Below, piece by piece: positions 23,863-31,084 of a stretch of DNA of 49,347 nucleotides. Origin of the DNA: JAGLQA01 sp023135565 (GTDB lineage: Bacteria; Acidobacteriota; Aminicenantia; UBA2199); the NCBI GenBank assembly GCA_030639305.1, contig DAOWCY010000028.1, positions 1-49,347 on the forward strand, given 5' to 3'. Position 1 is the first letter of the stretch. Each line of letters begins with the position of its first letter. The notes beneath the pieces were generated by a model. It saw nothing but the letters and a program-made list of their open reading frames with translations, did no database searches and was not told where the DNA came from. The position numbers were made by a program, and so were the translations under genes.

Positions 23863-24301
23863 CCGGGCTTCCCGGGGCGAATATGAAGACCTGTCCGGCC
23901 CTAAAATCAGGGAGATTCTTTCCGGCAGTTCTATCGAATGCGAGGTTTCGTTGACAATAGTTGCCGACGAGGAAGAACAGATCAGGAAAGCCTTACAGGA
24001 CAATTTAGATAAAGATTATATATTGACCACTGGCGGCACCGGGATTTCGCCCCGTGATATTACCCCCGATGTCAGCCGGGAAGTGTGTGAAAAGGAACTG
24101 CCCGGCATTGCCGAGATGCTGCGCGCCGAATCTTACAAAGAGACGAAGAATGCCGTTTTTTCCCGCGGTTTTGCCGGTATGGAAGGGCGGACGATTATCG
24201 TTAATTTTCCCGGCTCGGTAAAGGCCGTAATTTTGTGTACGAAGCTGCTGCTGCCTATATTGGAGCACGGAGTGAAGATGCTTCGCGGAGCCGGTCATTA
24301 G
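23831..24301 (+). CDS. mogA: Molybdopterin adenylyltransferase (MogA/MoaB)
   Basis: 156 residues; AAAGGAGG lies 9 bases before ATG. It adenylates molybdopterin before metal insertion by MoeA. Motifs: ITVSDRASRGEYEDLSGP, LTTGGTGISPRDITPD, FSRGFAGMEGRTIIVNFPGS. This is a complete MoCF_biosynth domain. MogA and MoaB are close paralogues, so the symbol could be moaB. Last gene of the operon; a terminator-like structure follows. Confidence 0.88.
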   Translation: MLKIAVITVSDRASRGEYEDLSGPKIREILSGSSIECEVSLTIVADEEEQIRKALQDNLDKDYILTTGGTGISPRDITPDVSREVCEKELPGIAEMLRAESYKETKNAVFSRGFAGMEGRTIIVNFPGSVKAVILCTKLLLPILEHGVKMLRGAGH

Positions 24302-24349
24302 CGTAATTTCGACAAACATTGTTTCTCGTGGTGCCGCATAGCGGCTCAG

Positions 24350-24412
24350 AGGGTGGGTGCGCCGCACCCCTTCGCGGCGGCGGTCATTAGCCAGCACCCT
24401 TTAATTTTTTTT
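24350..24412 (+). terminator. Probable terminator after the cofactor operon
   Basis: AGGGTG at 24350-24355 can pair with CACCCT at 24395-24400, enclosing a GGTGCGCCGCACC hairpin, and is followed by TTAATTTTTTTT. It lies 49 bases after the mogA stop. Confidence 0.5.
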
Positions 24413-24442
24413 GCATGGAAGTAATTTTTTCCGGGATTCCGC

Positions 24443-24471
24443 TTGATTTTATTTTTTTTCTCATTTATACT
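24443..24471 (+). promoter_or_regulatory. Promoter of the 90-residue-repeat protein gene
   Basis: TTGATT at 24443-24448 and TATACT at 24466-24471, 17-bp spacer; AAAGGAGG and the ATG follow ~40 bases downstream. Confidence 0.6.
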
Positions 24472-24519
24472 CAACTATTAAGAATTATAAAAATATCATA
24501 GCGATTAAAAGGAGGTTCT

Positions 24520-25686
24520 ATGAGAAAAAAACTTTTAGTAATTATTTTTTCGGTATTAATGTTTGCTTCGGTTTCTGTCCAGTATGCCGCAGCCGCCGGG
24601 TCATCGACCTTAAAGGTAAAGGTGCTGGAAAACAAAAAAATTACCATTAACATCTGGGCAAAAAAAGGGAAAGCAGTGATGTATTTTATGGGCAATCATA
24701 TGTTTAAAATGAGCGCTAAGTTTGTACCGATTGCCGGTTCGACGCCCGACAACCTGGTCCAGTTGAAAGGGAATGGCTTCCGCAGTATTCATTTGAACAG
24801 GAGCAGGAAAATATTGTATTTCAGGGAAGGTAAGACCGGTGAATTTGCCAATGTCGATATTGCGGAGCAAGGGGATAAATTGGTTGTAACATTCGAGAAA
24901 AACCAGGGCATCTCCTTACAAATCGATAAAAATGCGAAAAAAGTAGTGATGTATTTTAAAGGTAACCATATGTTTTTTATGAGCTATAAATTTTTATCTT
25001 TTGCCGGTTCGACTCCTAACAAGGTGGTCGAATTGAAAGGGGACGGATTTCGTAGTATTCATTTGAACATAGGTAGGAAAATATTGTATTTCAGGGAAGG
25101 TACGACCGGTGAATTTGCCAAAGTCGATATTGCGGAGCAAGCGGAGCAAGGGGATAAATTGGTTGTAACATTCGAGAAAAACCAGGGCATCTCCTTACAA
25201 ATCAATAAAAATGCGAAAAAAGCAGTGATGTATTTTATGGGCAATCATATGTTTAAAATGAGCGCTAGGTTTTTGCCGATTGCCGGTTCGACTCCTAACA
25301 ATGTGATCGAATTGAAAGGGGACGGATTTCGTAGTATTCATTTGAACATAGGTAGGAAAATATTGTATTTTAGGGAAGGTACGACCGGTGAATTTGCCAA
25401 TGTCGATATTGCGGAGCAAGGGGATAAATTGGTTGTAACATTCGAGAAAAACCAGGGCATCGCCTTACAAATCAATAAAAATGCGAAAAAAGCAGTGATG
25501 TATTTTATGGGCAATCATATGTTTAAAATGAGCGCTAAGTTTTTGCCGATTGCCGGTTCGACTCCTAACAATGTGATCGAATTGAAAGGGAATGGCTTCC
25601 GCAGTATTCATTTGAACAGGAGCAGGAAAATATTGTATTTCAGGGAAGGTACGACCGGGGAGTTTGCCAAAGTCTCTATCGAATAA
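24520..25686 (+). CDS. Secreted protein of four 90-residue repeats, unknown function
   Basis: 388 residues; AAAGGAGGTTCT precedes the ATG. Signal peptide: KKLLVIIFSVLMFASVSVQYAAA. The rest is four tandem ~90-residue units, each with VMYFMGNHMFKMSAKF, AGSTPNNVIELKG, GFRSIHLN, RKILYFREGTTGEFA and DKLVVTFEKNQGI. Repeat spacing in DNA is 270, 279 and 270 bp; the longer one has an extra Ala-Glu-Gln (9 bp). DNA identity between units is very high, so they arose recently or are being homogenised. The beta-strand-rich pattern could form a closed or solenoid beta structure. I do not recognise the family. Stands alone behind its own promoter. Confidence 0.8.
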   Translation: MRKKLLVIIFSVLMFASVSVQYAAAAGSSTLKVKVLENKKITINIWAKKGKAVMYFMGNHMFKMSAKFVPIAGSTPDNLVQLKGNGFRSIHLNRSRKILYFREGKTGEFANVDIAEQGDKLVVTFEKNQGISLQIDKNAKKVVMYFKGNHMFFMSYKFLSFAGSTPNKVVELKGDGFRSIHLNIGRKILYFREGTTGEFAKVDIAEQAEQGDKLVVTFEKNQGISLQINKNAKKAVMYFMGNHMFKMSARFLPIAGSTPNNVIELKGDGFRSIHLNIGRKILYFREGTTGEFANVDIAEQGDKLVVTFEKNQGIALQINKNAKKAVMYFMGNHMFKMSAKFLPIAGSTPNNVIELKGNGFRSIHLNRSRKILYFREGTTGEFAKVSIE

Positions 25687-25795
25687 TCTTTCCGGAAATT
25701 AACCGGCAAATTTGAGTAAGGTCGCCCGGCGTGTTAGGAATTTCAAATTCTCGAACATCGACTGCCCTTTTCTTGAAATAAAAAAACAAAAAATG

Positions 25796-25824
25796 TTGAC
25801 ATCCATTGATAAAACTATTATATA
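25796..25824 (+). promoter_or_regulatory. Promoter of the UPF0175/DUF3368 pair
   Basis: Consensus TTGACA at 25796-25801 and TATATA at 25819-25824 with 17 bp between. Predicted leader is about 13 bases. Confidence 0.65.
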
Positions 25825-25843
25825 TAAAGCATGGTGAAAAAAA

Positions 25844-26110
25844 ATGGAAACTGAAGGCATAACCATAGAAATACCGGAAGCCATCGTCCACACGATGAAA
25901 TTGCCCCGGGAACAGGTAAAGGACTATTTGTTGATCGACATAGCTGCTTCACTCTATAAACAGGGTATCCTTTCTTTTGGGAAAGCGCGGCAGTTATGTG
26001 AAATGAGTAAATGGGAATTTCAGAGGGAATTGGGAATTAGAAAAATCGAAAGGCACTACGAAGAGAAGAGTTTACTAGAGGATATAGATTTTGCCTATAG
26101 TAATAAGTAA
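25844..26110 (+). CDS. UPF0175-family antitoxin
   Basis: 88 residues. The UPF0175 layout is seen: an N-terminal strand (ITIEIPEAIVHTM), the helical core VKDYLLIDIAASLYKQGILS, and FGKARQLCEMSKWEFQREL, a helix-turn-helix-like segment. It is the antitoxin of the overlapping DUF3368 toxin. GGTGAAAA is a weak binding site before the ATG. Compared with the pair at 8.3-9.0 kb, this one is complete, and the two antitoxins are only distantly similar, so they are not a recent duplication. Confidence 0.82.
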   Translation: METEGITIEIPEAIVHTMKLPREQVKDYLLIDIAASLYKQGILSFGKARQLCEMSKWEFQRELGIRKIERHYEEKSLLEDIDFAYSNK

Positions 26111-26582
26111 TTCGTCACCGATCATCAATCTTGCCATTATCGGGAGGCTTTATCTTGTCGGGAAATTCTGGAACAAGATATATATACCCGAAGCTGTTTG
26201 GCAAGAAGTAGTTATAGATGGAGGTGATAAAGGTGAGGTAGATGAAATAAGAAAAGCCGGTTGGATTATAGTTGAAAAGGTTAAAGACAAGAACTTAATA
26301 CTCGCATTGGAGCAGGACCTTGATAAAGGTGAAGCAGAGGCAATTGCACTTGCTATCGAGAAGAATGCAGACATTATCCTGATAGATGAAACAGATGCCC
26401 GGGAAGTAGTGGACATTTATGGGATTAACAAAACCGGGGTCCTGGGGATTTTAATCCTGGCTAAGTTAAGGGATGAAATCCCCAGTCTAAAGAAGGAAAT
26501 CGAGAATTTAAAGGTGAAGGCTAATTCCTGGTTGAAAGATTCCCTGATTCAAGAGGTATTAGGAAAAGTCGGTGAACTGTAA
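26091..26582 (+). CDS. DUF3368 PIN-domain toxin
   Basis: 163 residues, TTG start overlapping the antitoxin by 20 bases. It has the family opening VISNSSPIINLAIIGRL, the central LDKGEAEAIALAIE with acidic residues, and LIDETDAREVVDIYGI. The first acidic position is Asn, which is common in this family's SN(T/S)SP motif. The C-terminal half (TGVLGILILAKLRDEIPSL) is complete. Predicted VapC-like RNA-cleaving toxin controlled by the upstream antitoxin. Confidence 0.85.
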   Translation: MPIVISNSSPIINLAIIGRLYLVGKFWNKIYIPEAVWQEVVIDGGDKGEVDEIRKAGWIIVEKVKDKNLILALEQDLDKGEAEAIALAIEKNADIILIDETDAREVVDIYGINKTGVLGILILAKLRDEIPSLKKEIENLKVKANSWLKDSLIQEVLGKVGEL

Positions 26583-26924
26583 ACTATGAACAAACCTAAA
26601 CCAATAATCCGGGATCAAAGCTTTTCTAAATTGGGAATCGAGGGACGGTACTTTGAAAGTTGGATTTATCCAACAGCATTCCGGGGACGGCGGCCAGTTC
26701 TTTCCGCCTTTGAGGGATACCGGCAATTACCGGGAGGAGAAAAATGGAAAATTGAGCTGTCCTCTTTCCGGTTATTCCCGGCTGAGGGCCGAATGTCAAA
26801 AGTTCTCTGATAAGAATTTTAGGGGATTTATCTATTGACTTTCGATTATATTTTTTCTAATATTAGTACATGCTTAAAAAAACAAGCTTCTATGTCAAAA
26901 CCATAATAACCAAAGGAGGATAAC
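26583..26924. other. Intergenic region; possible 74-codon frame, promoter
   Basis: 342 bp. A frame from ATG 26586 (74 codons) has no binding site and no recognisable motif. The right part holds TTGACT (26835-26840), a 17-bp spacer and TAATAT (26858-26863), a promoter for the next gene, whose AAAGGAGG precedes ATG 26925. Confidence 0.5.
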
Positions 26925-28622
26925 ATGAAAAAAGTACTTATCTTTTTATTGGCCGCGGTTGTCGGCGTCGCCGGCACACTGCTGGTGCAGCAGTTGCTAA
27001 ACAAAGGCCCGGCAGTGGCCACAGCAGGCAGCATCGTACCGGCGGAAAAAAATAGTTTCGCCGCGGTCACAAAAAACCTGGACCCCGGCGGCACCTTTTA
27101 TATGTACCTGGGTTCTGAGAAAATCATCGAAACCATCCAAAAAGCCATCGCAGGTATCCGCGAAACTGCCGTGAAACAGGCCAAAGACCCGGTCAAAAAG
27201 AAATGGCTGGAACAGGTTTCCACTATCGTCACCAACCTGCTCGATAACAGCGGCCTGTTCGAGATCAGCGGTGTGGGCGTGAGTTCGGTGCCCATTGGAG
27301 ACGACTTCCACCAGGGCAAATTCGTCATTCACCATTACCCGGATAAGGGCAGAGGTTTGATCTGGAATATCTGGGAAGACGCGCCCCACGCTTTAGATTC
27401 CCAAAAACTACTGCCGGCAAATACGGTGTTTGCCGAGTTCGCCGATGCCCGGTTGGACTATTTGTGGGAATGGCTCAATAAAGAAGCGGCAGCTTCGGGA
27501 ATCCCGGAAGTCGCAGCGGGTCTGAAACAATTAAAACCCATGCTGAAACAAAAAGGGATCGACTTAGATGAGATTCTGGCTTCCCTGGCCGGAAGAATGG
27601 GGTTTATTGTCACTTTCGACGAAAGCAAAATGTGCAAGATTCCCATCATGAATAAAGAGATCGAAATTCCCGAACCGGCTGCAGCATTGGTGATTTATGT
27701 CAAGAATGACGCTGTCTTTAAACTGCTGCAAAAGATTGCCCCCATCGAGCCCCAGGTAAACGGCAAAATAACAAAGATCGTCAGCCCGCAGGCGCTGCCG
27801 CTGCCGATTACCGTGCAGCCGGTGATGGCGCAAAAAGAGAACCTGTTTATTTTTGCTTCCAACGGCAAGATCGTGGATGATATCTTTGCCGCCCAGGAAG
27901 GGGGCAAAGGTTTGACCGCCGGGGAAGAGTTCAAAAAAATGTCTGCTAATATGCCCGGCAAAGGAAACAGGTATACTTTTTTGAGTGCAAAGGTCTTTGC
28001 TGCCATCACTGCGATACGGAAAAAAATGGTGGTCGCGGCGGACGACGAAACCAAAGAAATGTTTGCCGTACTCGATAAAGTCAACCTATTTCCCGAAAAC
28101 CTTAGTTTTTATAATGTGCTGCAAAACACAAATGAAGGCTTAGTGGTGGCTTCCCATAACAACTTAGGCGTCGGAGGAATGGTATTGATTCCTGCCGCGG
28201 TTGTAGGAGGACTTGTAGCGTATTTCTCCATTAAGGGAGGTGTTGTCAAAGATAAAGGCGAGCAGAAAGGTGGGCAGAAGGCCACTATGGGTGATTTGAA
28301 AAGTATTTCCATGGCTGTGGAAGCTTATATGATGGATAACGGCAAAGCGCCGGAAGCGCAAACCATATTGGAGCTAAAGCCCATCCTGGAACCTTTTTAT
28401 ATCAAAGTTTTGCCTATCAAAGACGGCTGGGGTTTCGATTTTCACTATATGCACGGCGCAGGCGACAAGCAGGAGGAATATTTTATCGGTTCCGGCGGCA
28501 AGGACGGTATCTTTGAAGGTTTCGATCAGAACGGCTTTTACGAAGTTACCGGGCCGCAGGATTTCCAGGAAGACATTATTATATCCAACGGCGCTTTTGT
28601 TTACGGCCCCAAAGTAAAGTAG
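26925..28622 (+). CDS. Exported protein with pseudopilin-like C-terminal domain
   Basis: 565 residues; AAAGGAGG is 5 bases from the ATG. Residues 4-25 are a signal or anchor helix (VLIFLLAAVVGVAGTLLVQQ). Residues ~45-410 form a large domain I do not recognise (VPAEKNSFAAVTKNLDPGG, LPANTVFAEFADARLDYLWEWL, NLFIFASNGKIVDDIFAA). At ~417-439 is a hydrophobic segment (MVLIPAAVVGGLVAYFS). After it, residues ~454-540 resemble the globular part of type II secretion pseudopilin GspG: ATMGDLKSISMAVEAYMMDN, LEPFYIKVLPIKDGWG, YFIGSGGKDGIFEG. No prepilin peptidase site precedes the internal helix, so the pseudopilin module has been fused onto another protein. Role unknown, likely in the cell envelope. Confidence 0.75.
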   Translation: MKKVLIFLLAAVVGVAGTLLVQQLLNKGPAVATAGSIVPAEKNSFAAVTKNLDPGGTFYMYLGSEKIIETIQKAIAGIRETAVKQAKDPVKKKWLEQVSTIVTNLLDNSGLFEISGVGVSSVPIGDDFHQGKFVIHHYPDKGRGLIWNIWEDAPHALDSQKLLPANTVFAEFADARLDYLWEWLNKEAAASGIPEVAAGLKQLKPMLKQKGIDLDEILASLAGRMGFIVTFDESKMCKIPIMNKEIEIPEPAAALVIYVKNDAVFKLLQKIAPIEPQVNGKITKIVSPQALPLPITVQPVMAQKENLFIFASNGKIVDDIFAAQEGGKGLTAGEEFKKMSANMPGKGNRYTFLSAKVFAAITAIRKKMVVAADDETKEMFAVLDKVNLFPENLSFYNVLQNTNEGLVVASHNNLGVGGMVLIPAAVVGGLVAYFSIKGGVVKDKGEQKGGQKATMGDLKSISMAVEAYMMDNGKAPEAQTILELKPILEPFYIKVLPIKDGWGFDFHYMHGAGDKQEEYFIGSGGKDGIFEGFDQNGFYEVTGPQDFQEDIIISNGAFVYGPKVK

Positions 28623-28639
28623 TTTTAAGAGCCATGAAC

Positions 28640-28920
28640 ATCAACGCGGCAGGGCAGCGTGTGAGCGATTTTGATTTTAAATAATTAAAAGTTTTGATCA
28701 ACCCCGTGCGCACGGGGAGGCGATAAGCCGCTTCGCGGCAAGAGGCAGCGTGTGAGCGATTTTGATTTTAAATAATCAAAAGTTTTGATCAAACTTTTAC
28801 AAAGGTGCGGTATGCCGCTGGCCCCCAACTTCAATTTAATGGGGGCGTCACCCGGCAGGGTCCTGCCGCGAAGCGGCTTAACGCCACCCCACGCGCGTGG
28901 GGCCGCCGGAGGCAAGAGGA
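28640..28920 (+). repeat. Dispersed repeat copy 10, with internal direct repeat
   Basis: This fills the 298-bp gap between convergent genes. It contains two copies of a ~48-bp unit (GGCAGCGTGTGAGCGATTTT onward, at ~28652 and ~28746), separated by a CCCCGTGCGCACGGGG palindrome and GCCGCTTCGCGGC. Then come AAAGTTTTGATCAAACTTTT, the GGCCCCCAACTTCAATTTAA segment shared with the wtpA-wtpB gap, and GGCCGCCGGAGGCAAGAGG at the end. No gene seen. Confidence 0.85.
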
Positions 28921-29712
28921 TCAGAGCAGCAGGGCTGCCGTAGGTTTTAGGCTGTGGAGGCACCTTTGTTTATCTTCGTATTCTAAGATGCATAGGTCGA
29001 AAACCACCCTTTCGCTTTTACAAAAATCGAAAATCTCTTTGTAGGGCATTAAGCCTTTGCCTACGGCGACCCAGGAGTTCCTATCCTGGCTGTAATTTGA
29101 GAAATCGATCATATGCAGGGCAATAGGATAAGAGTGAATATTTAAAAAATGAAGAACTAATTCGGTAAGAAAAAGAGAGTCGAATCGGTTTACTATATTC
29201 TTAATAAATAGCCTGGGCAGGTCGATTACCGGCGTCACAGGCAGGTTATTTTTTTTTGCGGCGGAGAATATGGCATTGAAAGTGTTTATATTTTTAAGCA
29301 GTGCGGTGTCGCTTTTATCGGCATAAAAATTTTCCAGGTAAACTTGCAGCCCCTCCCGGTTGAGTTTTTCGATATAATCTAAAGCATCAGCAAGGTGAAC
29401 CGCTTCGTCGAAATGCAGTACGATTTTTTTTTGCGTCTGATGTGTTAGTAATTCTTTGACCCGGGGAATCGTATTATTTTCAAAAACACTGGAATTCAAA
29501 GCAGTCGGGAGGTGACAGATCAACTTGATATTGTTCTTTTCGGCAAAAAAAGCCGCCTCTGCTATTAAAGCCGGCTGCGTGCTTAACTCTTTATTCAGGT
29601 ATACCTGTACTAAAGATATATCGTTCTCTTTGGCAAACTCTAAGGTATCTAAAGCATCGTAGTTTTTGTCTTTCGATACCGATGTCGCTGTACCGATAAG
29701 TTTTTTGTTCAT
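28921..29712 (-). CDS. Xylose isomerase-like TIM-barrel protein
   Basis: 263 residues. The beta-alpha pattern fits the AP-endonuclease-2/sugar isomerase TIM-barrel fold: TLEFAKENDISLVQVYLN, KLICHLPTALNSS, KIVLHFDEAV, LQVYLENFYAD, LPVTPVIDLPRLF, PIALHMIDFSN and VVFDLCILEYEDKQRCLHSL. Candidate metal ligands are the His and Glu/Asp residues at strand ends. The substrate cannot be deduced. The ATG follows GGAGG by 7 bases and this site is part of the dispersed GCCGGAGGCAA motif. It lies 93 bases downstream of the beta-helix gene on the same strand, so the two may be co-transcribed. Confidence 0.75.
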   Translation of the reverse strand: MNKKLIGTATSVSKDKNYDALDTLEFAKENDISLVQVYLNKELSTQPALIAEAAFFAEKNNIKLICHLPTALNSSVFENNTIPRVKELLTHQTQKKIVLHFDEAVHLADALDYIEKLNREGLQVYLENFYADKSDTALLKNINTFNAIFSAAKKNNLPVTPVIDLPRLFIKNIVNRFDSLFLTELVLHFLNIHSYPIALHMIDFSNYSQDRNSWVAVGKGLMPYKEIFDFCKSERVVFDLCILEYEDKQRCLHSLKPTAALLL

Positions 29713-29790
29713 GTACTTGCCTCCGGCGCACCCAGCATATTAGCCTCCGGCGGCCCCTGCCGGGGAGGCCAAACTTTTGACTAGGTGAGT
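29713..29790 (-). repeat. Dispersed repeat copy 11
   Basis: Contains two reversed motif copies (CTTGCCTCCGGCG and TTAGCCTCCGGCGGCC) and GCCAAACTTTTG. Read leftwards it supplies the ribosome binding site of the TIM-barrel gene. Confidence 0.8.
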
Positions 29791-29805
29791 GCGGGGCCGC
29801 CTCCC

Positions 29806-30525
29806 TCATACCTCTTCGTATTCGCCTTCGCCGGAACGCAGCTTCCTTCTTGACTTTTTACGAATATCCAATTCCTGCTTCAAACCGATATATAAATCAC
29901 CCTCATATGTGCCTTGCAAAATCACACCGGAACCGACCCAGGTAAAAGGCCCGATAATAGTGCCCGGCGAAAGTACCGCATTAGCCCCGATCCTGACATA
30001 ATCACCCAACACGGACCCTAAAAATTCGCGCGCTGTTAGCTGGGTTCTCCCCTTCAAATCCATAATCCTGACCCTGGTCTGGTTGAATTTTCGGTTTGCC
30101 AACACCGCGCCGGAACCGATCCTGACCCCGGCTCCCAATACACTGTCGCCCACAAAAGTATCGGACTGGATTTTCGAGCCGTTCAAACACAGGGAATTTT
30201 TGATATGCGCCCCTTTGCCCACCACGCAGTTGGAACCGATATAAGCGTTTTTGCGCAGATGGCACAGCGGCCTGACGCTGACATTGCTGCCGATAAAAAC
30301 AGGGCCCCTGATAACCGCCCCGCTGTGCACCACCGATCCCGGGCCGATAAAAACCGGGCCTTCGATAGACACTTTGTCTTCCACTTTTCCCAGTATCTTT
30401 TGCCCTTTTACATCGCTAAAAAGTTCTTCCAGCGAGTTAAGCATATCTACCGGCGACTCGAATTTGTTGATCCAATTTTGCAATCCCGGTTCCACTTCTT
30501 CCTGGAACAAGTCTTTTACATTCAT
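29806..30525 (-). CDS. Left-handed beta-helix (hexapeptide repeat) protein
   Basis: 239 residues from ATG 30525, which follows AGGAGG by 8 bases; an in-frame ATG eight codons upstream is not preceded by a site. Residues ~10-60 are helical (LFQEEVEPGLQNWINKF). From ~60 to ~225 there are many hexapeptide turns: VSIEGPVFIGPGSVVHSGAV, IGSNVSVRPLCHL, KIQSDTFVGDSVLGAGVRIG, GDYVRIGANAVLSPGTIIG, TWVGSGVILQGTYEGDLYIG. The spacing and the KFNQ insertion resemble the C-terminal acyltransferase domain of GlmU-like sugar-nucleotide enzymes. No nucleotidyltransferase domain is attached. Probably a sugar acyltransferase or a UDP-GlcNAc pyrophosphorylase-related partner. Confidence 0.78.
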   Translation of the reverse strand: MNVKDLFQEEVEPGLQNWINKFESPVDMLNSLEELFSDVKGQKILGKVEDKVSIEGPVFIGPGSVVHSGAVIRGPVFIGSNVSVRPLCHLRKNAYIGSNCVVGKGAHIKNSLCLNGSKIQSDTFVGDSVLGAGVRIGSGAVLANRKFNQTRVRIMDLKGRTQLTAREFLGSVLGDYVRIGANAVLSPGTIIGPFTWVGSGVILQGTYEGDLYIGLKQELDIRKKSRRKLRSGEGEYEEV

Positions 30526-31084
30526 CAGTTTTTCCTCCTGTTGATCCAACGCTGCCGAATACTGTAAAACGTCGATAACAGCGAATTTCCAGGCAGCGTG
30601 CCATTACATGGCGGTAATAAACAACATTTTTCACTCATTTCAAGTTCCCACCGTCAGGTGGCTTTTTCAAGTTTAGCCTTGAAAAAGCGATTATAACATA
30701 AAGGCCCTATGGTTGGCAATAATCTTAAAATGAAAAACCTGTTTCCTATCTTTGAACACCATTTCTTATTTCCTGAGCTTTGAAATATTATCCGGGGGAT
30801 TGCTAGCTGCCGATCAAATGATGGTTGGTTTTTACCGTTCTGAAATTAAACAGTAACCTTGTCATGTATATCCCCGGGCTTCTGAATTCTCTTATATATA
30901 TATAGATGAAGGAATTACCGAACAGCTATTGAGACAAAATCCCGTTTAGCGGATGTCTAATGTCGAGACACGGCCCTGCATAGGGGGCAGATTTTCGGGG
31001 TGTTGCGGCACGTTTCGGGGAGGCTGTGCAAAGTTCCCTGTGACTACGGCAGTCACAGGGAATCTTTGCCGCTTCCGGCGTCAT
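30526..31084. other. Intergenic region, 559 bp, hairpins, no gene
   Basis: This gap separates the beta-helix gene and the 3' end of the giant gene; both are leftward. It contains a CCACC-GTCA-GGTGG stem followed by CTTTTT (30648-30667), a perfect 11-bp stem GCTTTTTCAAG with loop TTTAGC (30661-30688), an ATTGAGACAAAAT sequence (30928-30940) complementary to the TTGTCTCAA elements at 48.9 kb, and a long hairpin at 31029-31068. No frame with a ribosome binding site is seen. Confidence 0.5.
31029..31068 (-). terminator. Long stem-loop after the giant surface gene
   Basis: TTCCCTGTGACT (31034-31045) pairs perfectly with AGTCACAGGGAA (31051-31062) around a 5-base loop; CAAAG/CTTTG extends the stem with one bulged base. 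It lies 17 bases beyond the stop of the 4260-residue gene. The following U-run is poor, so it may protect the 3' end rather than terminate alone. Confidence 0.5.

Noticed and set aside
24673..25640. CRISPR-like array
   Set aside because: The period is 270 bp, in frame and coding; there are no short spacers or cas genes.
26586..26810. Possible 74-residue protein after the DUF3368 toxin
   Set aside because: No Shine-Dalgarno sequence and no recognisable motif.
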